Assembly (NCBI GenBank): GCA_025716815.1
Contig: JAIXMN010000017.1
Coordinates: forward strand, 186,001-250,000
From: Dichotomocladium elegans
Taxonomy: Eukaryota > Mucoromycota > Mucoromycetes > Mucorales > Lichtheimiaceae
Direction of reading: 5' to 3'
Length of the DNA stretch: 64,000 nt
Part shown: in pieces, positions 10,586 to 20,585 of the stretch
Layout of the letters: the number at the start of each line of letters is the position of its first letter
Position numbering within the stretch: position 1 is the stretch's first letter
The notes under the pieces: model-generated
The model's database searches: none
The model's input: the letters and a program-made list of their open reading frames with translations, nothing else
Told to the model about the DNA's origin: nothing
Program-made: the position numbers and the translations under genes

Positions 10586-10862
10586 ACAAGGTTTGGTTAT
10601 TGGTATAAATCGTCTAGGGTTTTCGTCTTTTTTTTGCTTGAAATTCGAATACAAATTTCAGTATATCGTTTCTCTTCTTTCCTTGAAATTTGAATAAAAC
10701 ATAAACGCTTAGCATACCAAACTATTCTGGTGTAAAAAGAAGCTAAGAAAGACACACCTATAGCCTTGACCAACCTTTTTGCTACAATTGTCTTTAAATT
10801 TGAATTCGAATTTCAAGCAAAAACCTAGACGATCTATGTGAACAACTAAACCTTATCACAAG
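10586..10862. mobile_element. MITE-like element, about 280 bp, with long inverted ends
   Basis: The left end (ACAAGGTTTGGTTATTGG...ATCGTCTAGGGTTTTCGTC...TTGCTTGAAATTCGAAT, 10586-10655) pairs with the right end (GAATTCGAATTTCAAGCAAAAACCTAGACGAT...AACTAAACCTTATCACAAGG, 10800-10864). The inverted ends are about 65-70 bp, imperfect, and the middle is short, AT-rich and non-coding, which is the form of a miniature inverted-repeat element. No clear target duplication was found, and no matching transposase is visible in the window. Confidence 0.6.
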
Positions 10863-11133
10863 GTTCTTCTTGAAAATCCTGTATATACCTTCTCAATTCC
10901 CGCTACACCCTTCAGGAAACTGGCATTTGTCAAGAGATGGTGTTATTGGAGCACAGGTGACGGAAATATGGCTGAGAGGGCAGACCACTGAGTCTGGGAG
11001 AAAGGGATTTCTGGCAGCTTTCTCTTTCGTTTCCCAGGCCAATTATCCCATTGATGTCGAGGCTAAAACGAGCGAAAATATTAGCCTCTCTCGAGAACGT
11101 AGCTCAATCCAATTCTGTGAAGAATACCATATG

Positions 11134-11370
11134 CCCGCAATCATGATATTGGTAAAATATGGCAGCAGCAGCTTGTTTAATAATGTAACCGACCGAACGT
11201 GTTTGTCCTTCAACATAAACGCCATCGGTTTCTTCGACATGCTATGGGGCTTGATGCTATGGATTTCATCAATATTCGCTTTTGTAATCATCCACAATAC
11301 CTCAGCACCTATACTACTTACCAGTCTTTTTCTCTTTCTCGATGAGTTAGAGCTTTGGGAGCTTGATGCT
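11134..11370 (+). repeat. third copy of the palindrome repeat, direct to its right arm
   Basis: ATCATGATATTGGTAAAA, GCAGCTTGTTTAATAATGTA, CCGACCGAACGTGTTTGTCC and the following bases to GAGCTTGATGCTGCC match the right palindrome arm from about 12040 to 12255 with several substitutions. It joins directly to the start of the left arm, giving three alternating copies in a row. It is more diverged than the two palindrome arms are from each other, so it is older. Confidence 0.8.
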
Positions 11371-12013
11371 GCCCTTTTTACCCAAGCTGCTCTTGCGTGA
11401 AAATTACCACCTCGGCCCTTTGGTCTTTTTCAAAGCTGCTGGGTACATTGCTGCGGCCCAGGAAACTGCCATAGAGCAATACAAGACATTGGTGCGTGGC
11501 ATGTTACATGATGAGGATCCAGTTCGTCGACATTGGGCTGAAGATATGGCAAGCTTTGACTTCTTGGTAAATATGCGTTTATGGAACATGTAATACTGCT
11601 CGCATAAAGTAGTTGTAATATCTCCATTTTAGGCTCTAAGGACCGAGGAACTACAGACATACTGGCTGGATCTCAGCGTCAAGGAGGCATCTACGCGGTG
11701 AGCAGCAGCGGAATTGCTGATGCATAACACATTCTACGAAGATTATGTGAGTGAAGCAGCAACAAGAGCAGCACCAGCACCAGCACCAGCATCAAGCACC
11801 CAAAGCTCTAGCTCGTCGAGAAAGAGAAAAAGACCGGTAAGTCATATAAGTGCTGAGGTATTGTGAATGATTACAAAAGCGAATATTGCTGAAATCCATA
11901 GCATCAAGCCCCATAGCATGTCGAAGAAACCGATGGTGTTTATGTTGAAGGATAAATACGTTCGGTCGGTTACATTATTAAACAAGCTGCTGCCAAGTTT
12001 TACCAATATCATG
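11366..12013 (+). repeat. left arm of a large palindrome, with a gene fragment
   Basis: Near-perfect inverted copy of 12040-12682. In this orientation it can encode a split gene fragment: FFKAAGYIAAAQETAIEQYK...AEDMASFDFL, an intron (GTAAAT...TTTTAG, 11565-11632), ALRTEELQTYWLDLSVKEAST, an in-frame TGA, then AAAELLMHNTFYEDYVSEAA, an Ala-Pro run, SSSSSRKRKRP (nuclear-signal-like), a second intron (GTAAGT...CATAG) and MSKKPMVFMLKDKYVRSVTL. I do not recognise the family. Intron signals and the TGA are present in both arms, so the gene was already broken before the palindrome formed. Confidence 0.85.
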
Positions 12014-12039
12014 ATTGCGGGCTCGAGACAAGACCACCA

Positions 12040-12682
12040 TATGATATTGGTAAAACTTGGCAGCAGCTTGTTTAATAATGTAACCGACCGAACGTATTTA
12101 TCCTTCAACATAAACACCATCGGTTTCTTCGACATGCTATGGATTTCAGCAATATTCGCTTTTGTAATCATTCACAATACCTCAGCACTTATATGACTTA
12201 CCGGTCTTTTTCTCTTTCTCGACGAGCTAGAGCTTTGGGTGCTTGATGCTGGTGCTGGTGCTGGTGCTGCTCTTGTTGCTGCTTCACTCACATAATCTTC
12301 GTAGAATGTGTTATGCATCAGCAATTCCGCTGCTGCTCACCGCGTAGATGCCTCCTTGACGCTGAGATCCAGCCAGTATGTCTGTAGTTCCTCGGTCCTT
12401 AGAGCCTAAAATGGAGATATTACAACTACTTTATGCGAACAGTATTACATGTTCCATAAACGCATATTACCAAGAAGTCAAAGCTTGCCATATCTTCAGC
12501 CCAATGTCGACGAACTGGATCCTCATCATGTAACATGCCACGCACCAATGTCTTGTATTGCTCTATGGCAGTTTCCTGGGCCGCAGCAATGTACCCAGCA
12601 GCTTTGAAAAAGGCCAAAGGGCCGAGGTGGTAATTTTCACGTAAGAGCAGCTTGGGTTTAAAAGGGCTGCTAGCAGAATTTT
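12040..12682 (-). repeat. right arm of the large palindrome
   Basis: Reverse-complement copy of 11366-12013. Visible differences are few: a short deletion in the CATCAAGCCCCATAG segment (the left arm encodes IKPHSMSKKP, the right arm lacks IKPHS), and scattered single bases. A spacer of about 27 bp (12014-12039) separates the arms. Same broken gene fragment as in the left arm, read on the minus strand. The arms should extrude as a long hairpin. Confidence 0.85.
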
Positions 12683-13361
12683 AGCGATTTAACATAAAGA
12701 ATAGTAATAATGATGTGCTTACGTGGACATTGCAATGATAGTGCATTTAAAAGAGCTGTTGGCGCAAATGCATAACTTTTGGTGCTAGTGCCCAATAAAC
12801 CCCCGCCGGCATGACTTTGATTGTATAAAAGTAGAATAGCACATGATTCGATCCGTGCATATGGGTCTCCGAAAAAGAGCGCCATGCTCTTTGAACAGTC
12901 AGACTTCGAACAAAACCGCCGGGTTCATCAGATTGAAACCATCATGAATCGCAGGAGGGGCTATCTTTGGCTCCGCCACCATTGTCAGAGCTTCTCAACA
13001 ATGTGCGTTAGTCAACATCTTTCAAGTGTACGATAAGTAGTTAGCATTTGCTGATTGCACCAGCTATACCGCTTTCATATTACCTTCCAGGAATATTTTC
13101 AGATAAAAACCTAGCAAAGCCGTCTTTTATCAAAGGCTAAAGTGGACCCCAGGATCAAGATGCACGCCTGTGTTTTACCGCAAGCACAAGCCCCGCTAAA
13201 CATTTCTTCCCGTTTCACTTTTGCACATGTGCTGTTGCTAGCCTTCCCGTGAAAAACATAGGAGCCCTGGGTCCCAGCTAATTGGCGGTACAATTAGCAG
13301 CAAACAGCGTTCAATTGCCAGTTTTGTGTGATGAGTGTGCAGACAAGGGTAGAATGATTTA
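12683..13361. other. unrecognised sequence inside the inverted repeat
   Basis: Nothing recognisable. Short frames on both strands lack motifs. Confidence 0.35.
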
Positions 13362-13817
13362 AAACGCCCCCAAACATCTCAGGCAGTTTCCTTTTATTAT
13401 TGCAGCCCGAACGGTGAAATGTGTAGCAAGAATAACGTATATGCTCTGGTGTAGCGTATTATCGGTTGTATTGTTCGCGGATTTACGAATTTGAACTGAT
13501 GGTGAGATATAAAGAGCATTACTCCTATATGCAATCATGCAGTATTCGATCTGGACTTTGGATAAAACGAAGAAAACTCCAACTATGACGGGTGAATGGT
13601 CACTTGTCTGATTGTACAAGAACAATTCATCAGCGAAAGAGATGATAAAGAACTTTGTCATGCTGTGAGACCTTTGTGGAGTGTATGTTTTTATCATTGA
13701 TAATAAATGGATACACATGTTCATTGATATGAGACAATGCGCTTGGTGCAGTGGTGGTGGTTCTAATATGCACAACAACACGGATTCTCTTGCTGCCTCG
13801 TAATCAAACAATGACAT
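13362..13817 (-). CDS. unrecognised open frame, 150 codons
   Basis: Starts at ATG 13817 (MSLFDYEAARESVLLCILEP) and stays open to about 13360; the frame is open further upstream without an ATG. It has FFIISFADELFLYNQTSD and VGVFFVLSKVQIEYCMIAYR. Composition is protein-like (mixed hydrophobic and polar residues, few low-complexity runs) but I recognise no family. Lying inside a nested repeat structure, it is probably a piece of a transposon gene, perhaps with an intron. Coding status uncertain. Confidence 0.3.
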
Positions 13818-14159
13818 TTGTCTGTCACATTTGATAAATTGGGTTATCCTTGATAAAATTCTTTGCAGCTGAGCCAACGCCTACATGGATTTTTGATCAT
13901 CATGATGACAATACGAAAATATCAAAAGGCCCATCTAAACCTGTCTGCAAAAAGCCTGTGGGCTGGTAAACAAGAAGCATCGTGAAATACCAGCTATAAG
14001 GGTCGTATGTATAAGTCTTCTGAAGAAGGATATCACCTAACAAGTTATATGAGAATTGTCGATCACATGGATGGCTGATTTCTCATATACAATAGAGATT
14101 CTGAGCGAGCTATTTCCTCTTTATCAAATCCATCTTTGGTCGCTCTTCCATGAGTTATC
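13818..14159. other. no gene recognised
   Basis: AT-rich, with no identifiable feature; it lies upstream of the dispersed repeat at 14.2 kb. Confidence 0.35.
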
Positions 14160-14404
14160 CCGTATGAATCTTATATCTACTTGTTTGTTATTCGAATCTA
14201 ACACCTTCAGCCTTTGTAGATTGACCCATCGTACCTGTACTGATGAATCATGGAAGAGAGGTCAACACGGAACCGCATCATCCGGCGGGGCGGCAATTCG
14301 CTGCCTTTGGGCAGGACCTTCCCCTGTGGTTCTTTTTTCTGCATGTTGCGTGCCTGTACCTGTCCCTGTCGTCGCTTCGGCGTTGCGTCCACTCTAGGTG
14401 CTCT
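14160..14404 (+). repeat. dispersed repeat copy 1 (shared with 62.2 and 62.9 kb)
   Basis: Conserved order: GAATCTAACACC (branch-point-like CTAAC), then CCTTTGTAG (acceptor-like), then GATTGACCCATCGTACCTGT...GATGAATCATGGAAGAG, then a C/T-rich GC-rich part. After the putative acceptor one frame reads P-I-V-P-V then, after one missing base, LDESWKRGQHG. Relatives at 62120-62480 and 62870-63130 share both the intron-end signals and this peptide. It looks like an exon start within a multi-copy, decayed element. Confidence 0.6.
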
Positions 14405-14850
14405 CATTTTTTCACTGCCTTCTTCCTTTTGCATATTGCAGGTAATCAATGTCGCTCCCACATTCCGCAGTACTCACTCTAGACTGCTTATAGGCCTAAA
14501 CGCCCATGTTCTCTCGCTGGCATTAGTTGCAAATGGGCTATATGTGGGACACACAGTTTGTTCCCTCGACCTACCCATAACGCTTAACGAAATCAAGCGC
14601 CGAAAGACCGATATCATCCCAACACTGCTCAGCTATCGGGTATGTTTGGACCTTACTCTACGCATGATGTATAATGATGATGCGTTTTAATCGACTATTT
14701 CTTTAACATAGGATGTGGTCCAAGGCTGCTGTGAGGAGCACAACCCACACCGGGATAGCAGCAATGGCAACAAAGAGTCTTGGTTTCGAGACGCCTAGAC
14801 ATATCCACACGCCGATAATACCTTCCTAACTCCTCCACGGTCCTTTCTTA
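14405..14850 (+). repeat. right arm of the 5-kb inverted repeat
   Basis: Inverse counterpart of 10016-10350 (14405-14735) and of 9530-9605 (about 14745-14812). Here the inner and outer segments are joined directly (CCAAGGCTGCTGTGAGGAGCACAACCCACACCGGGATAGC), whereas in the left arm about 400 bp including the rRNA fragment lie between them. Confidence 0.8.
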
Positions 14851-15343
14851 CTTGATTCCTCCTTCTTCTCGCCCTTTTTCGAAAAAAAAATATATGCAAG
14901 CGTTCAAATGGAAGATGTGTGGCTTGATCGTGGATATAGTTGCCAAGGTATACTGACCAAGACACGACCAGGTTTTCAAATAAGGTCTGAGAATGTTTGA
15001 GTGCATCTGCCATAGCGAAACTGCCAGGAATACATTTTCACTGTGCAAAGGAAAGAGTACTATAGTATGGGACGGCAAGCTGGTACTGTTTCTATCAATT
15101 ATTGTATAATACGGGTCGTTCGATGAAGAACATCAGAGTGTTTTGATGCGAATCCCACCCATTGTTCTTGAACACGTTATCGAGCAAGTCCTCCGGATAT
15201 TTAAGGAAATCAATTTGCTCCGTCCATTGATAAAAAATGGGTGCAAGTGCCATGAGACACAGCATGCAGTCGCAAATGATGTATGCAATGATAGTCCAAG
15301 AGTGTGTTCCTTTCTCACCCTGAAAGTCTTTACATCCGATCAT
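14851..15343 (-). CDS. possible membrane-protein gene fragment, unrecognised
   Basis: The minus-strand frame from ATG 15343 encodes MIGCKDFQGEKGTHSWTIIA, a hydrophobic segment (ICDCMLCLMALAPIFYQW) and DFLKYPEDLLDNVFKNNGWD...FFIERPVLYNN; further down, 15013-14851 encodes DALKHSQTLFENLVVSWSVY and a basic tail RKRARRRRNQVRKDRG. CAGGGTGAGA early in the first frame could be a donor, so exon structure is unclear. No family recognised. It lies between the repeat zone and the aldo-keto reductase gene and may be a remnant. Confidence 0.25.
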
Positions 15344-15605
15344 TCATCGGGGACATCATTGGTCTTATGGGGTAGGGAGCAGCTGGAAGATGGAAATCAC
15401 TAAGATACATCTTTTGCTATTCATGGTGTATTTACGCAACTGATTTCAAAGCTTTCCTTCGGACGTTCGCTGGTTCCCCTCCCCCCCCGAAAACTTGCAC
15501 TGGACGAATATTGCACGACGTGACACAAGCTCCGAAAGCCATGAGCAAGGGAGGGGAGGAGATGGGATCAGAAGTGCGTCTTTCTTTTCTTTTCTGTCAC
15601 TAATT

Positions 15606-17354
15606 ATGTCGCTCGGCCAGAACTTCCCACTGCAAGTCGCGTTTTTCGATTCAACTATGCAATACAAATAACTCATCTGTCTCCTCCCTTCCCCTCCTGC
15701 TTAGAAACACGGGTGCCTCCATTCCAGCGATGGTATGTGGACATCCAACCTTCCTGCACCATTTCTTTTGGTTTAACCGGACCTCTAGGGTCTAGGCACA
15801 TGGCAGTCGAAGCCAAAAGAGGTCTATGAGGCTGTGTTAACTGCCATCAGGGCCGGGTATGTCGAACAGGGTCTGAATGATGCATTGAATCTTCTAATAC
15901 GGATTGGGGGGGGTATGGCTAACTCTGAAAAAGATATCGTCATATTGATACCGCATTCGTCTGTAAGTTCTTCGTTGTAATTGTCGTGACAGCCACCCGT
16001 TTCTTTATACTTATGATCATACGATGGACGCGGGGTGGATGAAATAGATCGCAACGAGAAGGAGGTGGGTCAAGCGATCAAGGACAGTGGGATTCCACGT
16101 GAGCAACTCTTTGTTACGACCAAACTGTGAGTCTCTTTTTTTTTTTTGTTTTTCTGCACTCAGGTCATCCATCTTTTTGCTTACAAAACCCCGCGCTCCC
16201 CCCTCCGACAGCTGGAACAACAGCCATGCGCCAGAAGACGTAGCAAAGGCACTTGAAGTGTCCCTGAAGAATCTCCAGATGGATTACCTTGGTATTGAGA
16301 TAGGGGGGTGGGAGGGTTGTGGGAAGAAGAAGAGAGCAAGCAAAGACACTGAGCGTATAGGCTCAAAAAATGGTCACTCACAGTATCGGCACACACTCGT
16401 AGATCTATGGCTGATGCACTGGCCGATTGCGTTCGCGTCGTCTCCAAAGATCTTCCCTCGGGACGAGAACAAGCGCATCCTCTTGGGCCACACTGACTTT
16501 TGCGACACCTGGGAGGCAAGTGTGTTTAGCCATCATCTGTATATATATATATATATAAAAGAAGAGGCGTTTGCCTTTTACAGCAATCATCATCACGTAA
16601 GCTTATACACATATACACATACATAAATGCTATGTTCCTAGGCCATGGAGAAGACGGTCGGTCCTCGTGTGCGTGCGATCGGTGTCAGTAACTTTACGAT
16701 CCCGAATTTGAAAAAGCTGCTCAGTAAAGCGAAGACGGTCCCAGCTGTACTCCAGGTTGAACTGCATCCTTACTTTCCACAGCATGAACTCCTTGCGTTC
16801 TGCAAGCAACACGGGATCCATGGTAAAAAGAAACAAAAAGAAAAAGGTCGCCATGTGCTCACAAAGCTAGTCGTCGCATGATCGTCATCACTGGTTTCCC
16901 CTCCCCCCGCGCTCCATATTGATCAGTTACTGCGTATTCGCCGCTCGGAAGCACGCCATCGCCTATTCTCAATGACCCCAGATTGGTACGATGCTTTAAA
17001 AGCCAGACATGATGGGTGGCATTCTTTCCCCCTCCCCCGCTCGCTCGCTCGCTAACCTACCTAACCACCCTCCCCCAACCTCGAACTGCATATGTATAGG
17101 TCTCTATTTCCGAGAAGCATCAAGCAACGCCCGCACAGGTCTTATTAGCATGGGGCATCCAGCGCGGCACGTCTGTTATTCCCAAGAGTGTCACACCCGC
17201 CCGCATCATCCTCAATTTCCAGCAGATCGTCTTGGACGATGCCGACATGACCATCCTCAATGAACTTACAGACAGTCCTCAGCGTCTACTTGACCCCTCA
17301 CCCCTATGGGGAACCAATATCTTTGGTTCTGAATTATTCAACGCCAAGATGTAG
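15606..17354 (+). CDS. aldo-keto reductase
   Basis: NADPH-dependent reductase of the AKR superfamily. Ten exons can be joined in frame: 15606-15631, 15705-15732, 15789-15856, 15934-15962, 16048-16126, 16212-16291, 16403-16515, 16642-16822, 16927-16985 and 17100-17354. It starts MSLGQNFPLNTGASIPAMGL. All four catalytic residues are present: Asp in YRHIDTAF, Tyr in FVYRNEKEVG, Lys in FVTTKLWN, His in LWLMHWPIAF. NADPH-binding features GVSNF, LQVELHPYFPQ, TAYSPLGS and SVIPKS follow, and the C-terminus is typical. Introns 1 and 7 begin with GCAAGT, so they are GC-AG introns. Substrate cannot be told; fungal relatives reduce xylose, glycerol-type or other small aldehydes. It converges on the PPR gene (136 bp between stops). 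Confidence 0.93.
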
Positions 17355-17489
17355 AGCAAGATAAACAAAAAAGAACAATATACATTCTATTATCTATGTA
17401 CAGAGAAGGAAGGAACGGGAGAACGGGGATGGGTGAGCGGGTGTAGGGGAAATGAGAGGAAATGCAAAAAAAGAAAATGATGGTAGTTC

Positions 17490-19523
17490 TTATGGGTGGC
17501 CATCTAAGGTGCAGATGTAATGATGCACTCGGTCATCCATCCACAATCGATCCGGATCCTTTTTGCTTTCGCTCATGAACTCCTTCAGGACCTCGCGGGC
17601 CTTGTCCACCTGCCGAGCCTTGAGCCAGACGTCCATCATCGCAATGTAGGTGATCGTGTCCGGCCGGTGGTCTCTACTCCGCTTCATCAGATCAAAGATC
17701 TGGAGGGCCAGGTCGGGAGCTTTGTAGGCACCACACACGTGCATGAGCACGGTGTACGTGTATGTGTTGGGCTCGATGCATCTTGCCAGCATTTCTCTGT
17801 GCACCGACAATGCACCGGCCAGTCCGGACAGATCGGCCTTCACCATCAGCAATATGGTATAGAGCACCGTGTTCACCTTGATGCCGCTGGCCAGGACGTG
17901 ATCGGAAATGCTGATGATAGCCTCGTTCATGAGTCTTTTCCGGCGAGTTCGAAATGCCTTGAGCACGGATGTGGCAATCACCTCATTGACGGGGATCTGG
18001 CGCTTGAGCATGGAGCTGAACCACCTCAGAACGCTGTGAATGTCGCTCTTTTGTGCAAACGCGTTGATAAAAAGACCAAATATATAGACGTTTGGCTCTA
18101 CGCCCTGCTTCTGCATCGAAAAGTAACATTGGATTGCGCTCCGCATATCACCCGATTCCGCCTTTGCTCGAATCATGAGACCATAGGTGGCAATGTCGGC
18201 CGGTATCTGGAGCTCCTGCATCGCATTCAGCATCGCATCTGCCTTATCCACGAGGCCCTTGTCCGCATAGACATGGATGACCTCGTTAAATGAACGTACT
18301 GACGGCTTAAGTCCTCTTTTTAGCATGTCCTCAAAGATCTCGAGCGCCTGAGTGTAGTTTTTCTTTTTTCGATAGGCAGAGATGAGGTTCGCAAACGCCA
18401 TTTCATGGAGCTGCTCCGGCCGTTCGATGGCGCGTACTAGGTCCCAGGCAGGCTTGAGCGCCTTGAACTCGACCGCGCGCCAGACGAGTTCGGCGAGCGC
18501 ATTGGGCGAGATGGTGGGGGCCTGCATCATCATCAAGCCATGCGCGGTGCGGACATCGCCTAGGTCGAAATGGTAGTATACCTTTCCAATATTCAACAGC
18601 TCTTCCGCTGTCAGCGCGCGACCGTTCTCCTCGACGCCTTCATGGCGCCTGGCAATGTAATCCATTCGCCGTTTCCGTTCGAAGCTGTTGATCCGGATGT
18701 CCCGTTGCACGAGCGACATGAGCTGCAGCACTGTGCTGCGCGGTAGAATCTCGACGTCCTTTTCTATCCCGCGGTAGATTAGCCAGGACGTTCGAATGTG
18801 CCCATAGCGTACAGCGCGCAGTAGCAGCTTGTGAGTCGGGACAGGAATGACCTCGGCCATCGTCGAGAACTGCGTGCGCGGGATCTCAAAGGTGGATTCA
18901 ACGTATTCACAGAGCTCGTTGATCTGTCCCTGGCGATAGGACGATGTCGATTCCTTCTCAGCAAGCGTTTTTGCAAAAGTAAGAACCGAGTAGAGCGAGG
19001 CACAAAGCGGTAAGGGAATGTATTGTCCACTCGAGAGCGTTGAAAAAATTGACCAGGCACTATCGGCTTTTCGAAGGGCAATCGCACGTTCGAGATCAGC
19101 GAGCTCGAGCTTGCAGCTAAGATTAAAAACAGACAGCGGTTCTGGTAATGGAGCAGGGTTTTCGCCACGTTGACGTGTCCAGGAACGTTTCTGCTGCTGC
19201 TGCTGCTGTAGTTGTTGTTGTTGTTGTTGCTGCTGCTGCTGCTCAGAGGTAGTCAGCACGATGGAGGAAAAATAGCGAGGGGAAAATAGCGGGGAATGGC
19301 AGTCATTGCTATTGCGGCAGTGGCTGCTACAGGTGGTGGTGGGTATCGTCGATTGGTGGTAGTGTCGTCGTCGGGAATGCTGGGTCCAAGGAGTGTCAAA
19401 AGCGCGTAGCAGCGCTCTGAGATGCGAATCCCAGTTGCATGAAGGGGTACATGATAATCGCGCGCTTCTGGCTCGAAGGATAGCGCTTGATGCATCTTTG
19501 AGATGCCACGCTGACCTGCGCAT
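17490..19523 (-). CDS. mitochondrial pentatricopeptide-repeat (PPR) protein, 677 aa
   Basis: Single-exon gene with ATG at 19523. The N-terminus is rich in Arg, Ser and Ala with few acids (MRRSAWHLKDASSAILRARS), as in mitochondrial presequences. A poly-Gln tract coded by mixed CAG/CAA lies near residues 95-112 (19199-19245). From about residue 280 to the end there are successive 35-residue PPR helical hairpins, for example NLISAYRKKKNYTQALEIFE, FNEVIHVYADKGLVDKADAM, LMIRAKAESGDMRSAIQCYF and LLMVKADLSGLAGALSVHRE. Such proteins bind organellar RNA and act in processing, stability or translation; the RNA target is unknown. Its position next to other housekeeping genes gives no further clue. Introns are absent, in contrast with neighbours. 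Confidence 0.9.
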   Translation of the reverse strand: MRRSAWHLKDASSAILRARSARLSCTPSCNWDSHLRALLRAFDTPWTQHSRRRHYHQSTIPTTTCSSHCRNSNDCHSPLFSPRYFSSIVLTTSEQQQQQQQQQQLQQQQQQKRSWTRQRGENPAPLPEPLSVFNLSCKLELADLERAIALRKADSAWSIFSTLSSGQYIPLPLCASLYSVLTFAKTLAEKESTSSYRQGQINELCEYVESTFEIPRTQFSTMAEVIPVPTHKLLLRAVRYGHIRTSWLIYRGIEKDVEILPRSTVLQLMSLVQRDIRINSFERKRRMDYIARRHEGVEENGRALTAEELLNIGKVYYHFDLGDVRTAHGLMMMQAPTISPNALAELVWRAVEFKALKPAWDLVRAIERPEQLHEMAFANLISAYRKKKNYTQALEIFEDMLKRGLKPSVRSFNEVIHVYADKGLVDKADAMLNAMQELQIPADIATYGLMIRAKAESGDMRSAIQCYFSMQKQGVEPNVYIFGLFINAFAQKSDIHSVLRWFSSMLKRQIPVNEVIATSVLKAFRTRRKRLMNEAIISISDHVLASGIKVNTVLYTILLMVKADLSGLAGALSVHREMLARCIEPNTYTYTVLMHVCGAYKAPDLALQIFDLMKRSRDHRPDTITYIAMMDVWLKARQVDKAREVLKEFMSESKKDPDRLWMDDRVHHYICTLDGHP
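19199..19245. repeat. trinucleotide tract (CTG/TTG) coding poly-Gln
   Basis: Runs of CTG and TTG on the plus strand, CAG/CAA on the coding minus strand, inside the PPR gene. Mixed codons make it less slippage-prone than a pure tract, but it is a likely site of length variation between strains. Confidence 0.85.
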
Positions 19524-20585
19524 GGCTTATGTGAGCCTTATTATTACAGTCGTGAGGTTGATCGACGGGACCTGTAAAATATGGTAACAAAATTGTTGCA
19601 GTGTGTGACTCGGCAATGACGTCGTTTTGGCCAATGGTAGAAGGGGATGCATACACCACCTCAAAAATGTTGTCAAATCCGACCCCTCCCCCTTGGATTC
19701 GCCCAATCTGTGCGTCCGTCCGTTGTGCAGCTCAAGTGGCTGACATGGATTCCCCCCTTTTTTCTCAGAGTCGTCGATTCATGGGTTACGGAAGGAATTA
19801 TTCAGTCAACACTAAAAATAACAAAAGCTTCCTGAAGACGTCCCGCGCCTCGTGGTCCCTAAGGCTGAGGGCCTTGCGCACAAGACGTAGAGGCAATACA
19901 TATTGCATACATGCCAGGAGCGTGTGATATTTTGCTGGTCCTAGGAAGCAGACATAGCCAAAAGGGGGTTTCATCCATTTTTAGACAAAAGGATAACAAC
20001 ATTGGGTGGCCTGGGCGTGTTTTTATTTTTATTTATGTACTATTATGGATATATTCCTGCGTCAGAACACCTCGGATAGAACAAAAAAGTCGAATAAGTC
20101 CAAAGATGTTGTAGCCATGGGAAGTGGCTGCAGTCTGAACACAGCGTTGCTAGACCACAACCACCATCCTCCTCGGAGCCTCGTCTCGTAATCACTCTGC
20201 AATGTGATCCTTCGCTAGTAAAGTACGTCGAGGGATTCATTTGGATTCAGATTAATTAGGGCAGAAGAAGGATTAGCATAGACGCAAATGGCTTGAGGAG
20301 AGCAGACGAAGCCGGAAGCGTTTGTTGTTATTATTATTTTTCTTTTCTTCTGAGGGCGGAGATAGGGAACCGTTCAAGAGGTCCCAAAAATAACAACTTG
20401 ACTATGAAAATGGCTTTCCGTTTCCCTTCTGCTAATTATACTTTGGTACTCGAAACCTGATGACCGCTGCTATTCTTGTCTAGAGAGAATGTCGACGAAC
20501 ATTTGATTAGACCCTGAAGAGTATAAATACCGACCTCCCTCAAACCCGTACAGAACGCATCCATCAAAACTACGTAAATAACAGC
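19524..20585. other. intergenic: two divergent promoters
   Basis: About 1.06 kb between the PPR gene (minus) and the small secreted protein gene (plus). No gene recognised; the only clear element is the TATA box at 20521-20530. Confidence 0.5.
20521..20530 (+). promoter_or_regulatory. TATA box of small secreted protein gene
   Basis: GTATAAATAC lies 56-65 bp upstream of the ATG at 20586, followed by a CT-rich stretch and CATCCATCAAAACTACG, a plausible start-site region. A strong consensus TATA suggests regulated, possibly high expression. Confidence 0.65.

Noticed and set aside
17520..18293. 257-codon plus-strand frame inside the PPR gene
   Set aside because: Antisense shadow of a clear PPR coding sequence; no motifs of its own.
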